A program made the translations under genes and the position numbers. Source: Syntrophaceae bacterium (GTDB lineage: Bacteria > Desulfobacterota > Syntrophia > Syntrophales > UBA2192). From it: a stretch of DNA of 64,000 nt. The DNA lies in NCBI GenBank assembly GCA_013177795.1, contig JABLXY010000003.1, positions 599,244-663,243 on the forward strand, written 5' to 3'. The notes under the pieces are model-generated. The model saw only the letters and a list, made by a program, of their open reading frames with translations, was not told where the DNA came from and searched no databases. How positions within the stretch are numbered: position 1 is the stretch's first letter; every line of letters begins with the position of its first letter. Below, one piece after another: positions 9,181 through 19,633 of the stretch.

Positions 9181-10209
9181 ATGAATCTCATCACCGGCGG
9201 TTCCGGGTTCATCGGAATCAACATAGCGCGGCAACTGCTGTCGCGCGGCGAGGGGGTGCGCATTCTCGATCTAGCCGCCCCGGAAGGTGACCTGCCGCGG
9301 GGGCGCTGGGAATTCGTCCGGGCGGACGTACGGGACCGCGAGCGCGTGATCGAGGCCTGCCGGGGGGTCCGCAGGGTCTTTCACATCGCGGCCCTCGTTC
9401 CCATCTCCAAGGCCGGCCGGGCCTTCTGGGACGTCAATGTGGGAGGGACGAAGAACGTCCTGGACGGGGCGCTCCGGCACGGGGTTTCGAAGGTCCTCCA
9501 CATGTCCTCCTCCGCCGTCCTGGGGGTCCGAAGGCCGAGCCCTCTCGACGAGACCGCCGCACTGGACCCGATCGGCGTCTACGCCCGTTCCAAGGCCGAC
9601 GGCGAGGCCCTTTGTCTCGATTACAGGACGAAGGGGCTCGACATCTCCATCGTTCGCCCCCGCACCGTCATCGGGCCGGGCCGCCTGGGGATCTTTTCGA
9701 TCCTCTTCGACTGGGTTCGCGCCGGAAAGACGATCTACCTCATCGGCCCCGGGACGAACCGGATCCAGTTCGTCGAGGTCTCGGAACTGGCCGACGCCTG
9801 CATCCGGATCGCGGAACGGGCATCGAATGATCTGTTCCACATCGGGACGGACCGCTTCGGGACCCTCCGCGACGATCTCGGGGCGCTCACGGCGCACGCG
9901 GGGTCACGATCGCGCATCCGGTCGATCCCCGCCGCGCTGGCCATTCCCCTGTTGCGGGCCCTGGACGCGATGCGCCTGTCGCCGCTGGCGGACTGGCACT
10001 ACTACACCTATCACAAGGATTTCTTCTTCGATGTCGCCAAGGCGAGGACGCAGCTCGGCTGGCAGCCGCGCCTCAGCAATGCCGAGGCCCTCGCGGCATC
10101 TTACGACTGGTATGCGGCCCATCTCGACGCCGCGCACCGAAAGACCGGCACGACGCACCGTGCCTGGCTCCGGCAGGGAATCCTGCGCCTGCTGCGGGGT
10201 GTCTCCTGA
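9181..10209 (+). CDS. NAD-dependent epimerase/dehydratase (extended SDR)
   Basis: 342 residues from ATG 9181 with a CGGAG ribosome site; the open frame upstream to 9094 lacks one. The Rossmann loop is GGSGFIGINIA (residues 6-16), the serine motif is MSSSAVLGVRR, and the active Tyr-Lys is in VYARSKADGE (about residue 134). It is a second extended SDR in the same run, not close in sequence to the one at 7168. It probably reduces or epimerises a sugar intermediate, possibly the polyprenyl-linked pentose predicted for this branch. Confidence 0.83.
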   Translation: MNLITGGSGFIGINIARQLLSRGEGVRILDLAAPEGDLPRGRWEFVRADVRDRERVIEACRGVRRVFHIAALVPISKAGRAFWDVNVGGTKNVLDGALRHGVSKVLHMSSSAVLGVRRPSPLDETAALDPIGVYARSKADGEALCLDYRTKGLDISIVRPRTVIGPGRLGIFSILFDWVRAGKTIYLIGPGTNRIQFVEVSELADACIRIAERASNDLFHIGTDRFGTLRDDLGALTAHAGSRSRIRSIPAALAIPLLRALDAMRLSPLADWHYYTYHKDFFFDVAKARTQLGWQPRLSNAEALAASYDWYAAHLDAAHRKTGTTHRAWLRQGILRLLRGVS

Positions 10210-10227
10210 CCGGAGGGACCGCTTGCC

Positions 10228-12015
10228 ATGATCTACTGGCATCAATACGCAGGGGATCCCCTTTCCCTGCTGCTCTATACGGAATGGTTTCCCTCCTGGA
10301 AGGTCGGGGCGCTGATCCTGCTTTTTTCTGCGATCCCGGCGTTTCTGCTTCTGCGGTCGGGTGAGCGCATCGGCGCGGCCCTGAAAAACAAGCTTGCCCT
10401 TGCCGTTGCCGCCGTTGCCTACCTGGGGACCTTCATCGCCACCCGCTTCTACCTCGACGAGGTCTTCGTCAACCTCGAACACGCCTACAACCTCCACCAC
10501 CACGGCCTGTTCTCGTTCTCCCCGGCGAAGCCGGTGGCCGGGACTGTCGAATTTCTCTATTACCTCCTCCTTGCGCCTTTTGCCTTCAGTCACCTGTCGC
10601 TGCTCTACGCGGATTTCGCGCTCGGTCTCTTGATCGGGGGCCTGCACCTGGTGCTGCTCGACCGCTGCCTCGCAAGCCGGGACCTCGGCCTGCGGCTCGG
10701 CCTGCTCCTGCTTTTCGCCGCGAACCCCTCGCTCGTGAAGATCTTCTCCAACGGCTTCGGCGGGGGCCTCCTCTCGCTCGTGTTCTTCACCAGCCTCTGG
10801 TGCCACCTGGAGGGCAGGAGAGAGAGAGCCCTTTGGGCGGCCGCCGTGATGCCGCTCATCCGGCCGGATGCCGTCCTGTACAGCGCGTCGGTCTTCCTCG
10901 TGTCCTGGGCGCATGACCGGGTCGTGCCGGTGCGGCAGATCGCCGCTGCGCTGGGTGCTCTCCTGCTCTACAGTGCCCTGTGCCGATTCTTCTACGGCGT
11001 TTGGGTCCCGAACCCCATCGTCTTCAAGTCGTTCCGGCCCTGCCTGATTCCGCTCCTGAGCCTGTATGAGCTATGGCTGATCGGACTGTTTTTCGCGAAG
11101 CCCCAGCAGGCCCTCTTTACGCTGGTGGTCGCCTATGCGCTTTTCGTCCGCAACTTCGACGAGAAGAAGATCCGATGGCATTTTCTCGTGATGGGCGGCC
11201 TCTTCGTGTTCTACACGGCGACGGCCTACAACCCGGTCGGGGACGGGAGGTACTACGTCGGCTTCGAACTGATGCTGGCCGTTTTCGCCCTGCTGTACCT
11301 CGACCGTCAAGGGGTTCCCCCCGTCCTGGAGAGCCGGCGTCTCTTTTCCGCCGGGGGGTTCCGTCGGGCCCTCGGCATCGCACTCTGCCTGGCCGTCGTG
11401 CCGGGCCTCGGCGTCGCGACGATGCTGAGCGATCAGTCCCGGAGCCCCGGTGAACCGGCGCCGCCCTACACGGTGGGCGGCCAGATCGTCGACCGTCTCC
11501 TGCCTGACGGGTGGAGAGTCGCCACGACGGAACTCAACGCCTTCGGGTACATGAACGACCGGGAGATCGTGGATCTCTGGGGGTATACAAACCCCGCGAT
11601 CGCCCGCAGCGATCTCTTCTCCCGATTGGGACGCATCCGGGTCAACCCGGACATCCTCCTGCGCGAGCGGCCCGAGGTGTTCTGGTACCGGACCTACGAA
11701 AACGCGAAGGCCCCGGATCGACTCCGGTTCGAGGAGGACCCGGAGAGGGCCTTCCACTTTGCGGCGAATCTCAGCCGGGAGCTCAACCAGGTGGGTGACC
11801 CCGTCGCCGTTGCGGGCGGCTATGACTTCGTGATCCTCGAGACAGACCGCTGGACGACGGTGCTCTTCATCCGAGCGGACCTCACCCGGGAGTTCCAACG
11901 ACGGCTCGAGGACAACGGTTACCGCATCCGGAAAGAGCGGAGAATCGACACAGAAACGCTCAGAGCCTGGTACGAATCCCGCCCGGTGACGCTGTTCCGG
12001 TGCAGCGGAATCTGA
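10228..12015 (+). CDS. GT-C-type multi-pass membrane glycosyltransferase candidate
   Basis: 595 residues with roughly ten hydrophobic helices, then a soluble C-terminal domain (from about residue 405). The first periplasmic loop has the pattern FYLDEVFVNLEHAYNLHHHG and then VAGTVEFLYYLLLAPF. This acidic pair plus spacing resembles GT-C enzymes that use polyprenyl-phospho sugars, including arabinofuranosyltransferases such as AftB. It follows the UbiA and SDR genes by 18 bp, so a lipid-linked pentose donor is plausible. Sequence alone does not prove the donor; it could be an unassigned membrane protein of another class. Confidence 0.6.
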   Translation: MIYWHQYAGDPLSLLLYTEWFPSWKVGALILLFSAIPAFLLLRSGERIGAALKNKLALAVAAVAYLGTFIATRFYLDEVFVNLEHAYNLHHHGLFSFSPAKPVAGTVEFLYYLLLAPFAFSHLSLLYADFALGLLIGGLHLVLLDRCLASRDLGLRLGLLLLFAANPSLVKIFSNGFGGGLLSLVFFTSLWCHLEGRRERALWAAAVMPLIRPDAVLYSASVFLVSWAHDRVVPVRQIAAALGALLLYSALCRFFYGVWVPNPIVFKSFRPCLIPLLSLYELWLIGLFFAKPQQALFTLVVAYALFVRNFDEKKIRWHFLVMGGLFVFYTATAYNPVGDGRYYVGFELMLAVFALLYLDRQGVPPVLESRRLFSAGGFRRALGIALCLAVVPGLGVATMLSDQSRSPGEPAPPYTVGGQIVDRLLPDGWRVATTELNAFGYMNDREIVDLWGYTNPAIARSDLFSRLGRIRVNPDILLRERPEVFWYRTYENAKAPDRLRFEEDPERAFHFAANLSRELNQVGDPVAVAGGYDFVILETDRWTTVLFIRADLTREFQRRLEDNGYRIRKERRIDTETLRAWYESRPVTLFRCSGI

Positions 12016-12120
12016 GTTGAAACGTTTCCCCTCCTGCGGTTCATAGGAAGCGTCTCCCGCCGCGGCGGCGGGTGTGTGAACGCGTTTGCCGCAGGGACCC
12101 CGGGCAACGTAGGGCCATAA

Positions 12121-12155
12121 AAAAAGGATCGAAGAGTTATCTCCCCGATCCTTTG
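12121..12155. terminator. Bidirectional rho-independent terminator
   Basis: Stem AAAGGATCG (12123-12131) pairs with CGATCCTTT (12146-12154), flanked by an A run on the left and T-rich sequence on the right. It lies between the convergent glycan cluster and glyS and can stop transcripts from both sides. Confidence 0.8.
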
Positions 12156-12199
12156 TTTGTGTGTCATCTTCGGGGGCCCGGATCCCGTGCCCCGCTTTC

Positions 12200-14272
12200 C
12201 TATTTTTCGGTCACGATCTTCGAGAAGTCCGCCACCTGGTGGAAGAGCTTCGACACGGCCTCGAGCAGCGAAAGGCGGTTGAACCTCACCTTCTCGTCCT
12301 TGGCCATGACGAGGACGGCCTCGAAAAAGTCGTCCACGGGCTTTCGCAGGCGGACCATCTCGAGCAGCGCCTCCCTGTAGTTGCCCGTCCCGATGAGGGC
12401 CTCGGCCTTCTTCCGGATCTCCGTGTAGGCGCTGTAGAGGGCCCCCTCGGCCTCGTGCTCGAAGAGCGCGGGGTCGACGCGGCCGTCCCGGAAGTCCTTC
12501 AGGATGTTGCTGACCCGCTTGAAGGCGACGGCCAGCGGTTCGAAGTCGGGGTTGCCCTTGGTGGCCTCGACGGCCTCGATCTTCTTGATGGCCTGCACGA
12601 GGTTCGTGAGGCCCGTGGCCAGCACGGCCTCCACCACGTCGTAGGGTCGCCCCTGGGAGACGAGCTGGTTCGCGAAGCGGCCCTTGAAGAACTCCAGGAC
12701 GTCCCTCTTCGTCTCCTCGGCGGGGCGCTTGAGCTTCTTCGCGAGGATCGCGATGCTGCGGTCCACGAGCTCGGGCAGCTCGAGGGGGTAGCCCTTGTCG
12801 AGGATGATGTTGATGATGCCCAGGGCCTGGCGGCGCAGGGCGTAGGGGTCGGCCGTCCCCGTGGGGATCACGTTGATCCCGAAGAAGCCCACGATGGTGT
12901 CCGTCTTGTCGGCGATGCTCACGATGGCGCCTTCATCGGTCCGGGGCAGGTCGCCGCCGCCCGAGGTGGGCAGGTAGTGCTCGTAGACGGCCCTGGCGAC
13001 GACGGGGTTTTCGCCCTGGATCAGGGCGTACTCGCGCCCCATGATCCCCTGCAGCTCGGGGAACTCGTAGACCATCTTCGTCTCCAGGTCGGCCTTGGCC
13101 AGCAGGGCCGTCCGGTCCACCGTGTCCTTGAGGGCGGGGTTCACCCGGTCGGCGATCCAGGCCGCCAGCTCGCGGAACTGCATGACCTTCTCGTACGACG
13201 TGCCGAGGGCCGAGTGGAAGACGACTTTCCTGAGCTGCTCGAAGTGCGTCATGAGGGGGGTCTTCTGGTCCTCCTCGAAGAAGAACTTCGCGTCGGCCAG
13301 CCGCGCCCGGATGACCTTCTCGTTGCCCCGGGCCACGACGGCGGGGTCCTTCGCCACGGTGTTGTTGATCGTCACGAAGTGCGCCATGAGATTGCCCGAC
13401 CCGTCGACGACGGGGAAGTACTTCTGGTGGGCAATCATCGTCGTGATGAGCACGTCCTTGGGGAGCTTCAGGTAGTCCTTCTCGAAGTTGCCCAGCACCG
13501 CCGACGGGTACTCGACGAGGAAGGAGACCTCGCCGACGAGGTCCTCGTTCTCGAGGATCCTGCCGCCCACGGCGGCCGCGGCCTTGCAGGCCTCCTCGAG
13601 CAGGATCCGGCGCCGCTCCTCGGGGTCGACGAGCACGAAGCGCCTGCGCGTCTTGGCGAGGTAGTCCCTGAACCCCTTCACCTTGAAGGGCTTTGGGCTC
13701 ATGAAGCGGTGCCCGCGGGACGTGTCGCCGCTCGTGATGTTCTCGATCCGGAACGGGATCACCTCGCCGCCGAAGAGGGCCACGATCCAGTGGATGGGCC
13801 GGGCGAAGCGGATCTCGAGGTTCATCCAGCGCATGGACTTCTTGAAGGGGATCGAGAGGATGAACCGGGGCAGCAGCGTCGGCAGCAGCTTCGCGGTCTC
13901 CTCGCCCTCGAGCTTCTTGCGGGCGCCGATGTACTCGCCCTTGTCGGTCGTGATGATCTCCACCTCGGAGATGTCGATGCCCTGTCCCTTCGCGAAGCCG
14001 AGGGCGGCCTTCGTGGGGTTGCCCTGCTCATCGTAGGCGACCTTCTTGGCAGGGCCGAGTTTCTCGATGAGCTGGTCCTCCTGCCTCTCGGCCACGCCGG
14101 CCACGCAGAGCGCAAGCCTGCGGGGTGTGGCCATGGCCTTGACCGCGCCGTGCCGGATCCGGTTCGCGGCGAACTCCTTCCGGATCATCTCCTCCATGTC
14201 CGCGATCGCCTTCGGCAGGAAGGCCGCGGGGATCTCCTCCGTCCCGATCTCGAGAAACAGCTCCTTCGGCAT
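12200..14272 (-). CDS. glyS: Glycyl-tRNA synthetase beta subunit
   Basis: 690 residues, the usual size. Start set at MPKELFLEIGTEEIPAAFLP, the conserved family N-terminus; the open frame upstream is non-conserved. The beta subunit provides tRNA binding and works with GlyQ in an alpha2-beta2 enzyme that charges tRNA-Gly. Conserved stretches such as TFVTINNTVAKDP-like sequence and YEFPELQGIMGREYA are present. It follows glyQ after a 159-bp gap that contains an inverted repeat. Confidence 0.97.
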   Translation of the reverse strand: MPKELFLEIGTEEIPAAFLPKAIADMEEMIRKEFAANRIRHGAVKAMATPRRLALCVAGVAERQEDQLIEKLGPAKKVAYDEQGNPTKAALGFAKGQGIDISEVEIITTDKGEYIGARKKLEGEETAKLLPTLLPRFILSIPFKKSMRWMNLEIRFARPIHWIVALFGGEVIPFRIENITSGDTSRGHRFMSPKPFKVKGFRDYLAKTRRRFVLVDPEERRRILLEEACKAAAAVGGRILENEDLVGEVSFLVEYPSAVLGNFEKDYLKLPKDVLITTMIAHQKYFPVVDGSGNLMAHFVTINNTVAKDPAVVARGNEKVIRARLADAKFFFEEDQKTPLMTHFEQLRKVVFHSALGTSYEKVMQFRELAAWIADRVNPALKDTVDRTALLAKADLETKMVYEFPELQGIMGREYALIQGENPVVARAVYEHYLPTSGGGDLPRTDEGAIVSIADKTDTIVGFFGINVIPTGTADPYALRRQALGIINIILDKGYPLELPELVDRSIAILAKKLKRPAEETKRDVLEFFKGRFANQLVSQGRPYDVVEAVLATGLTNLVQAIKKIEAVEATKGNPDFEPLAVAFKRVSNILKDFRDGRVDPALFEHEAEGALYSAYTEIRKKAEALIGTGNYREALLEMVRLRKPVDDFFEAVLVMAKDEKVRFNRLSLLEAVSKLFHQVADFSKIVTEK

Positions 14273-14340
14273 CAATCTACTCCATGAAATCGCTGCATGC
14301 GTGTATGTCGGATATGTCTTGTTTCGGTTGCATTTGAAAT

Positions 14341-14430
14341 AATGGAACAATGGAATATTGGGGGTGAATGAAGAAGAATTCTTCTATTCAAAAAGCCCCA
14401 TGGTTCCACCATTCCATCATTCCAATATTT
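14341..14430. repeat. Intergenic inverted repeat with ~7-bp units (copy 1)
   Basis: Between glyQ and glyS. The arms carry repeated tggaaca/tggaata-like units on the left and their complements on the right (ccattccatcattcc). The centre is a perfect palindrome around agaagaattcttct. The transcript would form one long imperfect hairpin. It shares its architecture, not its exact unit, with copies at 15451, 21531, 25457 and 30651. Confidence 0.65.
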
Positions 14431-14431
14431 C

Positions 14432-15310
14432 CTATTTGCGGAACTTCCCCATGAGCGGGAAGCCCATCTGCTCGCGCTGCTTGAGATAGCCCTCGGCGCT
14501 CAGGCGCGCGAGGTTGCGCACGCGGCCGATGTACGTGGTGCGCTCGGCGACACTGATGGCCCCCCGGGCGTCGAGCAGGTTGAAGGTGTGGGAGCACTTC
14601 AGGCAACAGTCGTACGTGGGCAGCACGAGGCCCCTCTCGGCCATCCGGATGCCCTCGGCCTCGTACATGTCGAAGATCTTGCGGAGCATCTCCACGTTGG
14701 CCTCTTCGAAGTTGTAATGCGACCACTCCACCTCGCCCCGGTGGTGGACGTCGCCGTACTTGATCCCGTGGCCCCACTCGAGCTCGTAGACGTTGTCGAT
14801 GCCCTGGAGGTACATGGCGATGCGCTCGATGCCGTAGGTGATCTCGGCGCAGATGGGGTTGAGGTCGATGCCGCCCACCTGCTGGAAGTACGTGAACTGG
14901 GTGATCTCCATGCCGTCGAGCCAGACCTCCCAGCCCAGTCCCCAGGCGCCCACCGTGGGGGACTCCCAGTCGTCCTCGACGAAGCGGATGTCATGCTCCA
15001 GGGGGTTGATCCCGAAGCTTCGGAGCGAGTCCAGGTAGAGGTCCTGGATGTTCATGGGCGAGGGCTTCATGATGACCTGGTACTGGTAGTAATGCTGCAG
15101 CCGGTTGGGGTTCTCGCCGTAGCGGCCGTCGGTGGGGCGCCGGGAGGGCTCCACGTAGGCCACGTTCCAGGGCTCGGGGCCCAGGGAGCGCAGAAACGTC
15201 GCCGGGTTGAAGGTGCCGGCACCGACCTCGAGGTCGTAGGGCTGCTGCAGGATGCAGCCCTGGCCGGCCCAGTACTTGTCCAGAGCAAGAACCAATTCCT
15301 GAAAGGTCAC
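14432..15310 (-). CDS. glyQ: Glycyl-tRNA synthetase alpha subunit
   Basis: 292 residues. Start placed at a GTG with GGGAGG eight bases upstream, giving the expected N-terminus [19 protein letters not shown]; a longer frame to 15415 has no such support. The class II catalytic core is obvious: [35 protein letters not shown] and [18 protein letters not shown]. It forms the active site for glycine activation, together with GlyS downstream. Confidence 0.97.
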   Translation of the reverse strand: MTFQELVLALDKYWAGQGCILQQPYDLEVGAGTFNPATFLRSLGPEPWNVAYVEPSRRPTDGRYGENPNRLQHYYQYQVIMKPSPMNIQDLYLDSLRSFGINPLEHDIRFVEDDWESPTVGAWGLGWEVWLDGMEITQFTYFQQVGGIDLNPICAEITYGIERIAMYLQGIDNVYELEWGHGIKYGDVHHRGEVEWSHYNFEEANVEMLRKIFDMYEAEGIRMAERGLVLPTYDCCLKCSHTFNLLDARGAISVAERTTYIGRVRNLARLSAEGYLKQREQMGFPLMGKFRK

Positions 15311-15450
15311 GTCCGTCACCTCCCGCTGTGCGGCCCAAGGGGGCAGCCGGTTGATCGAAGAAACGCCCCGTCGCGCAAAACACCTGTTAAAACGGGGATC
15401 TGTCGAGCGCGACAAGTAGCACTAAGAGGGGGGTATGTCAACTAAAAAAC

Positions 15451-15555
15451 GGGAAGCTGGGAAGTTGTGAAGTTGGGAAGCTTGGACAAACCGATGGCCG
15501 AACGCGTCCGTCCGGCTTTTCCGAACTTCTCAACTTCGTAGCTTCTCAACTTCTA
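15451..15555. repeat. Intergenic inverted repeat with ~7-bp units (copy 2)
   Basis: Between recO and glyQ. The left arm (15451-15486) is made of gaagctg/gaagttg-type units, the right arm (15520-15554) of cttctcaa units. The recO stop codon lies inside the right arm. Close in unit sequence to the copies at 21531 and 25457. Confidence 0.75.
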
Positions 15556-16322
15556 TCTGTATAGCGCTTCCGGATCTCCGCCAGGACGCCCGCGGACTTG
15601 AGCTCCCGGCCCGTGAGGTGGCGGATGAAGCAGCCGAGCACCTCCCGGCCCTCCCGCGCCATGGGTCCCGACAGCACGACGCGGGGCATCCTCACGAAGT
15701 CGATGTCCCGGCCCATCAGCAGGGTTCGCAGGGTGCCGGCGGAGACGGGGATGCTGTCGGGGCTGCTTGCGGCGCAGCGCGGGCAGCGGATCCCCCCTTC
15801 CCGGCAGTCGAACCGGGGCGACGCGATCATCTCCAGGGGCGCCCCGCAGGTGACGCACCGGTCCAGCACCGGCTCGAATCCCGCCGCCTTCAGGAGGCGC
15901 AGCTCGAAGAACCGCTCCGCCGTCTCGGTCATCCGGCCGGACTCGATGAAGTCGAGAAAATCCGCAAGAAGGTCGAAGAGCGGAAGGTTCTTCTTCCCCT
16001 CCACGGAGAAGTGCTCGGCGAGTTCCGCCACGCAGGCCGCCACGAGGGTCCGGTCGAGGTCCTCCCGGATGCCGGCGAAGTGCCGGATGACATCGGATCC
16101 CTCGATGAGGGCAAGCCCGCTGCGCCCCTTCCGGGAGAACAGCAGGGTGGTGAGCGAGAAGGGCTCCAGTGCGTTGGCGAAGCGCTTCCTGCTGCGCCGT
16201 GCGCCCTTGGCGATGCCCTTGAGCTTGCCGAAGTCGTCGGTGAGGAACGTGAGGATGCGGTCCGACTCGCCGTAGTCGAGCGACCGCAAAACGATCGCCC
16301 TTGTTTTCTGAGACGTCTTCAT
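15546..16322 (-). CDS. recO: DNA repair protein RecO
   Basis: 258 residues. The N-terminal OB-fold begins TRAIVLRSLDYGESDRIL and continues LKGIAKGARRSRKRF, both RecO hallmarks. A zinc site is formed by CVTCG and CPRC (about residues 152-185). RecO loads RecA at gaps by displacing SSB, with RecR. It lies 33 bp downstream of pyrC on the same strand and may be read from the pyr transcript. Confidence 0.95.
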   Translation of the reverse strand: MKTSQKTRAIVLRSLDYGESDRILTFLTDDFGKLKGIAKGARRSRKRFANALEPFSLTTLLFSRKGRSGLALIEGSDVIRHFAGIREDLDRTLVAACVAELAEHFSVEGKKNLPLFDLLADFLDFIESGRMTETAERFFELRLLKAAGFEPVLDRCVTCGAPLEMIASPRFDCREGGIRCPRCAASSPDSIPVSAGTLRTLLMGRDIDFVRMPRVVLSGPMAREGREVLGCFIRHLTGRELKSAGVLAEIRKRYTDRS

Positions 16323-16355
16323 AGAGGCGACAGGGGAGAGGATTTGCCCCCGCCC

Positions 16356-17654
16356 TTACAGTTCGCTGTACTTGATCTCGCCCCCCACGATGGTGAGGAC
16401 GGCCTTCGCGGGGAGCTTCCAGCCGTCGAAAGGCGAGTTGCGGCTCTTGGAGCGGAACTTCCGGATGTCCACCGTCCAGGCCTTCTTCGGGTCGATGACG
16501 GTCACGTCGGCATCGGCGCCCTTCTTCAGCGTTCCGCCGGGGATCCGCAGGACGCGGGCGGGATGCGCCGTCATCCGGGCGATGAGCTCCGACGGGGTCA
16601 GCACGCCCTCCTCCACCAGCTTCCAGCACAGCCCCAGCGAGGTCTCGAGGCCGACCATGCCGCTGGCGGCGTACTCGAACTCCACCTCTTTCTCGATGGC
16701 CGAGTGCGGGGCGTGGTCGCTGGCGATGACCTCGATCGTCCCGTCGCGCAGCCCCGCCCGGACGGCGGCCACATCCTCGGCGCTGCGCAGGGGCGGGTTG
16801 ACCTTGCAGTTCGTGTCGAAGCCCTTGAGGGCCTCGTCGGTGAGCAGCAGGTACTGGGGGGCCGTCTCGGCCGTGACCCGGACGCCCCTCTCCCGGGCCT
16901 GCCGGATGATGCGCACGGCGCCGGCGGAGCTGACGTGGCAGATGTGGACCGAGGTGCCCACGTACTCGGCGATCAGGATGTCCCGCATCACCATGATGTC
17001 CTCGGCGATCGTGGGGATCCCCGGCATGCCCAGCTCCGTCGAGGCCAGGCCCTCGTTCATGAGCCCCCCCGTCGAGAGCTGCCGGTCCTCGCAGTGGGAG
17101 ACGACGGGCATGTCCAGCGAGTGGGCGTACTCGAGGGCCCGCTTCATGAGGCCCGAGTGCATGACGGGCCTGCCGTCGTCGGAGAAACCGGCGGCGCCCG
17201 CCTCCTTGAGATCGCCGAACTCGGTGAGCACCTTCCCCTCGGAGCCCCTGCTGACGGCGGCGATGGGGTAGACGCGGGCCAGGCCCGCCTTCTGGGCCTG
17301 CCGCAGGATGAACTCCGTCACGGAGCGGTTGTCGTTGACGGGGTTGGTGTTGGGCATGCACGCGATGGACGTGAAGCCGCCCGCCACGGCCGCCGCGCAC
17401 CCCGACTCGACGGTCTCCTTGTACTCGAAGCCCGGCTCGCGCAGGTGGGTGTGGATGTCGATGAGCCCCGGCACGACGAGCTTGCCCCGGACGTCGATCA
17501 CCGTGAGGCCGGCATCCTTCCTCTTCCCCTTGCCGTCGTCCACGAGATTGCGCCCCGTCGCGGCGATCTTCCCCCCCTCGATGAGAACGTCCAGCACGTC
17601 GTCGATCTTCTGCGAGGGGTCGATGACCCGTCCCCCCCTGAGCAGCGTCGTCAT
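16356..17654 (-). CDS. pyrC: Dihydroorotase (class I)
   Basis: 432 residues. Start ATG 17654 sits after GGGAGG and overlaps the pyrB stop by four bases. The zinc-site motif [15 protein letters not shown] lies near residues 62-75; [11 protein letters not shown] carries the catalytic Asp and His. Length and motifs match class I dihydroorotases of the PyrC/AllB group. It converts carbamoyl aspartate to dihydroorotate. In some operons a PyrC-like pseudo-enzyme supports PyrB, but here the metal ligands seem intact. Confidence 0.96.
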   Translation of the reverse strand: MTTLLRGGRVIDPSQKIDDVLDVLIEGGKIAATGRNLVDDGKGKRKDAGLTVIDVRGKLVVPGLIDIHTHLREPGFEYKETVESGCAAAVAGGFTSIACMPNTNPVNDNRSVTEFILRQAQKAGLARVYPIAAVSRGSEGKVLTEFGDLKEAGAAGFSDDGRPVMHSGLMKRALEYAHSLDMPVVSHCEDRQLSTGGLMNEGLASTELGMPGIPTIAEDIMVMRDILIAEYVGTSVHICHVSSAGAVRIIRQARERGVRVTAETAPQYLLLTDEALKGFDTNCKVNPPLRSAEDVAAVRAGLRDGTIEVIASDHAPHSAIEKEVEFEYAASGMVGLETSLGLCWKLVEEGVLTPSELIARMTAHPARVLRIPGGTLKKGADADVTVIDPKKAWTVDIRKFRSKSRNSPFDGWKLPAKAVLTIVGGEIKYSEL

Positions 17655-18574
17655 GATTTGCCTCCCGACAAGAGATAGAGAAGGGCCATCCGCACGGCGA
17701 CACCGTTGGTGACCTGCTCGAGGATGACCGAGTAGGGGCCGTCGGCGACCTCCGGCGAGATCTCGACGCCGCGGTTCATGGGGCCCGGGTGCATGATGAG
17801 GACGTCGTCTTTCGCCGCGGCGATGTTCGTGCGGTTCAGGCAGTAGTACCGCGCGTACTCCCGGAGCGAGGGGAAGAGGTTCGTCTCCTGCCGCTCGAGC
17901 TGGATGCGCAGCATCATGATGATGTCGGCGTCCCGGATGGCGTCCTCGAGCCTGTAGTGGACCTCGACGCCGAGGCGCTCGATGTACCGGGGCATCATGG
18001 TGATGGGGCCGCCCACGCTCACCTTCGCGCCCATCTTGGTGAGCCCGTAGATGTTCGAGCGGGCGACCCGGCTGTGGGCGATGTCCCCCACGATGGCCAC
18101 CTTGAGGCCCGCGAGGCGCTTCTTCTTCTCCCGCATGGTCATCATGTCCAGCAGGGCCTGCGTGGGGTGCTCGTGCGCCCCGTCGCCCGCGTTGATGACG
18201 GACTGGCGGACCACCCGCGAGAGCATGTGGGGCGAGCCCGCGGCGCTGTGGCGCAGCACGATGATGTCCGGGTTCATGGCCTCGAGGTTGCGGGCCGTGT
18301 CGATGAAGGTCTCGCCCTTGACGACGCTGCTCGTCGAGGTGGCGATGTTGATCGTGTCGGCGCTCAGGCGCTTGGCGGCGATCTCGAAGGAGGTGCGCGT
18401 GCGCGTGCTGGGCTCGTAGAAGAGGTTCACCACGGTCACGCCGCGCAGGGTCGGCACCTTCTTGATCTCCCGCGTGGAGACGTCGATGAAGGAGTCCGCC
18501 GTGTCGAGGATGAGGTTGATCTCCTCGACGCTCAGCTCCTGGATGCCCAGGAGGTCTTTTCTGGCCAGCTTCAT
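17651..18574 (-). CDS. pyrB: Aspartate carbamoyltransferase catalytic subunit
   Basis: 307 residues. The carbamoyl-phosphate loop [11 protein letters not shown] lies at about residue 54, and [12 protein letters not shown] and [11 protein letters not shown] are conserved active-site blocks. Start [14 protein letters not shown] is the family N-terminus. No pyrI regulatory gene is nearby; the pyrR-pyrB-pyrC order fits the unregulated or PyrR-controlled type. It catalyses the first committed step of pyrimidine synthesis. Confidence 0.97.
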   Translation of the reverse strand: MKLARKDLLGIQELSVEEINLILDTADSFIDVSTREIKKVPTLRGVTVVNLFYEPSTRTRTSFEIAAKRLSADTINIATSTSSVVKGETFIDTARNLEAMNPDIIVLRHSAAGSPHMLSRVVRQSVINAGDGAHEHPTQALLDMMTMREKKKRLAGLKVAIVGDIAHSRVARSNIYGLTKMGAKVSVGGPITMMPRYIERLGVEVHYRLEDAIRDADIIMMLRIQLERQETNLFPSLREYARYYCLNRTNIAAAKDDVLIMHPGPMNRGVEISPEVADGPYSVILEQVTNGVAVRMALLYLLSGGKS

Positions 18575-18680
18575 GTCGAAACCCCGTGGATGCGCAACAG
18601 GTTGCGGTGTTGTCGCTCAGCCCGCGGCGGCCGGGGCGCACCCGACGTCAGGGCCGTTTGGCTTGCAGCGTGCCGCTTTC

Positions 18681-19365
<685 letters not shown>

Positions 19366-19387
19366 CTCTTAAAAGGGCGTTGGTTCG

Positions 19388-19416
19388 TCTATAGCAGAGG
19401 CAGGGGGCGGAGTCAA
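19388..19416 (-). promoter_or_regulatory. Sigma-70-type promoter of pyrRBC
   Basis: On the minus strand TTGACT (19416-19411) is separated by exactly 17 bases from TATAGA (19393-19388). It lies just upstream of the attenuator, so the whole leader would be transcribed. Confidence 0.75.
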
Positions 19417-19504
19417 GGAATCCGTGGCGGCCCGGCCGGTTTTGCCCTGCGCCTGCAGGGCCCTGACTCCTGCGCCGCCCCTCGTGCCCGCCCGGAAAAG
19501 AGGG

Positions 19505-19533
19505 TTGACATCCGGTGCCTTATCCATTACAGA
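19505..19533 (+). promoter_or_regulatory. Sigma-70-type promoter of the tol-pal operon
   Basis: TTGACA (19505-19510), a 17-base spacer, then TACAGA (19528-19533), about 100 bases before tolQ. The -35 is perfect and the -10 moderate. No other candidate of this quality is seen in the gap. Confidence 0.6.
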
Positions 19534-19633
19534 TAGGCCACTTCAACTTGTCAGGGTCGCTGCCCCAAGGCGATGGATGCGAGGTCTCGCTCCATCGTCT
19601 CATCGCATTTAGGGGCCGGACCCGGAGGTCGTC

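Noticed and set aside
12161-14287. Plus-strand frame of 708 codons opposite glyS
   Set aside because: Perfectly antisense to the conserved glyS; composition is that of a shadow frame.
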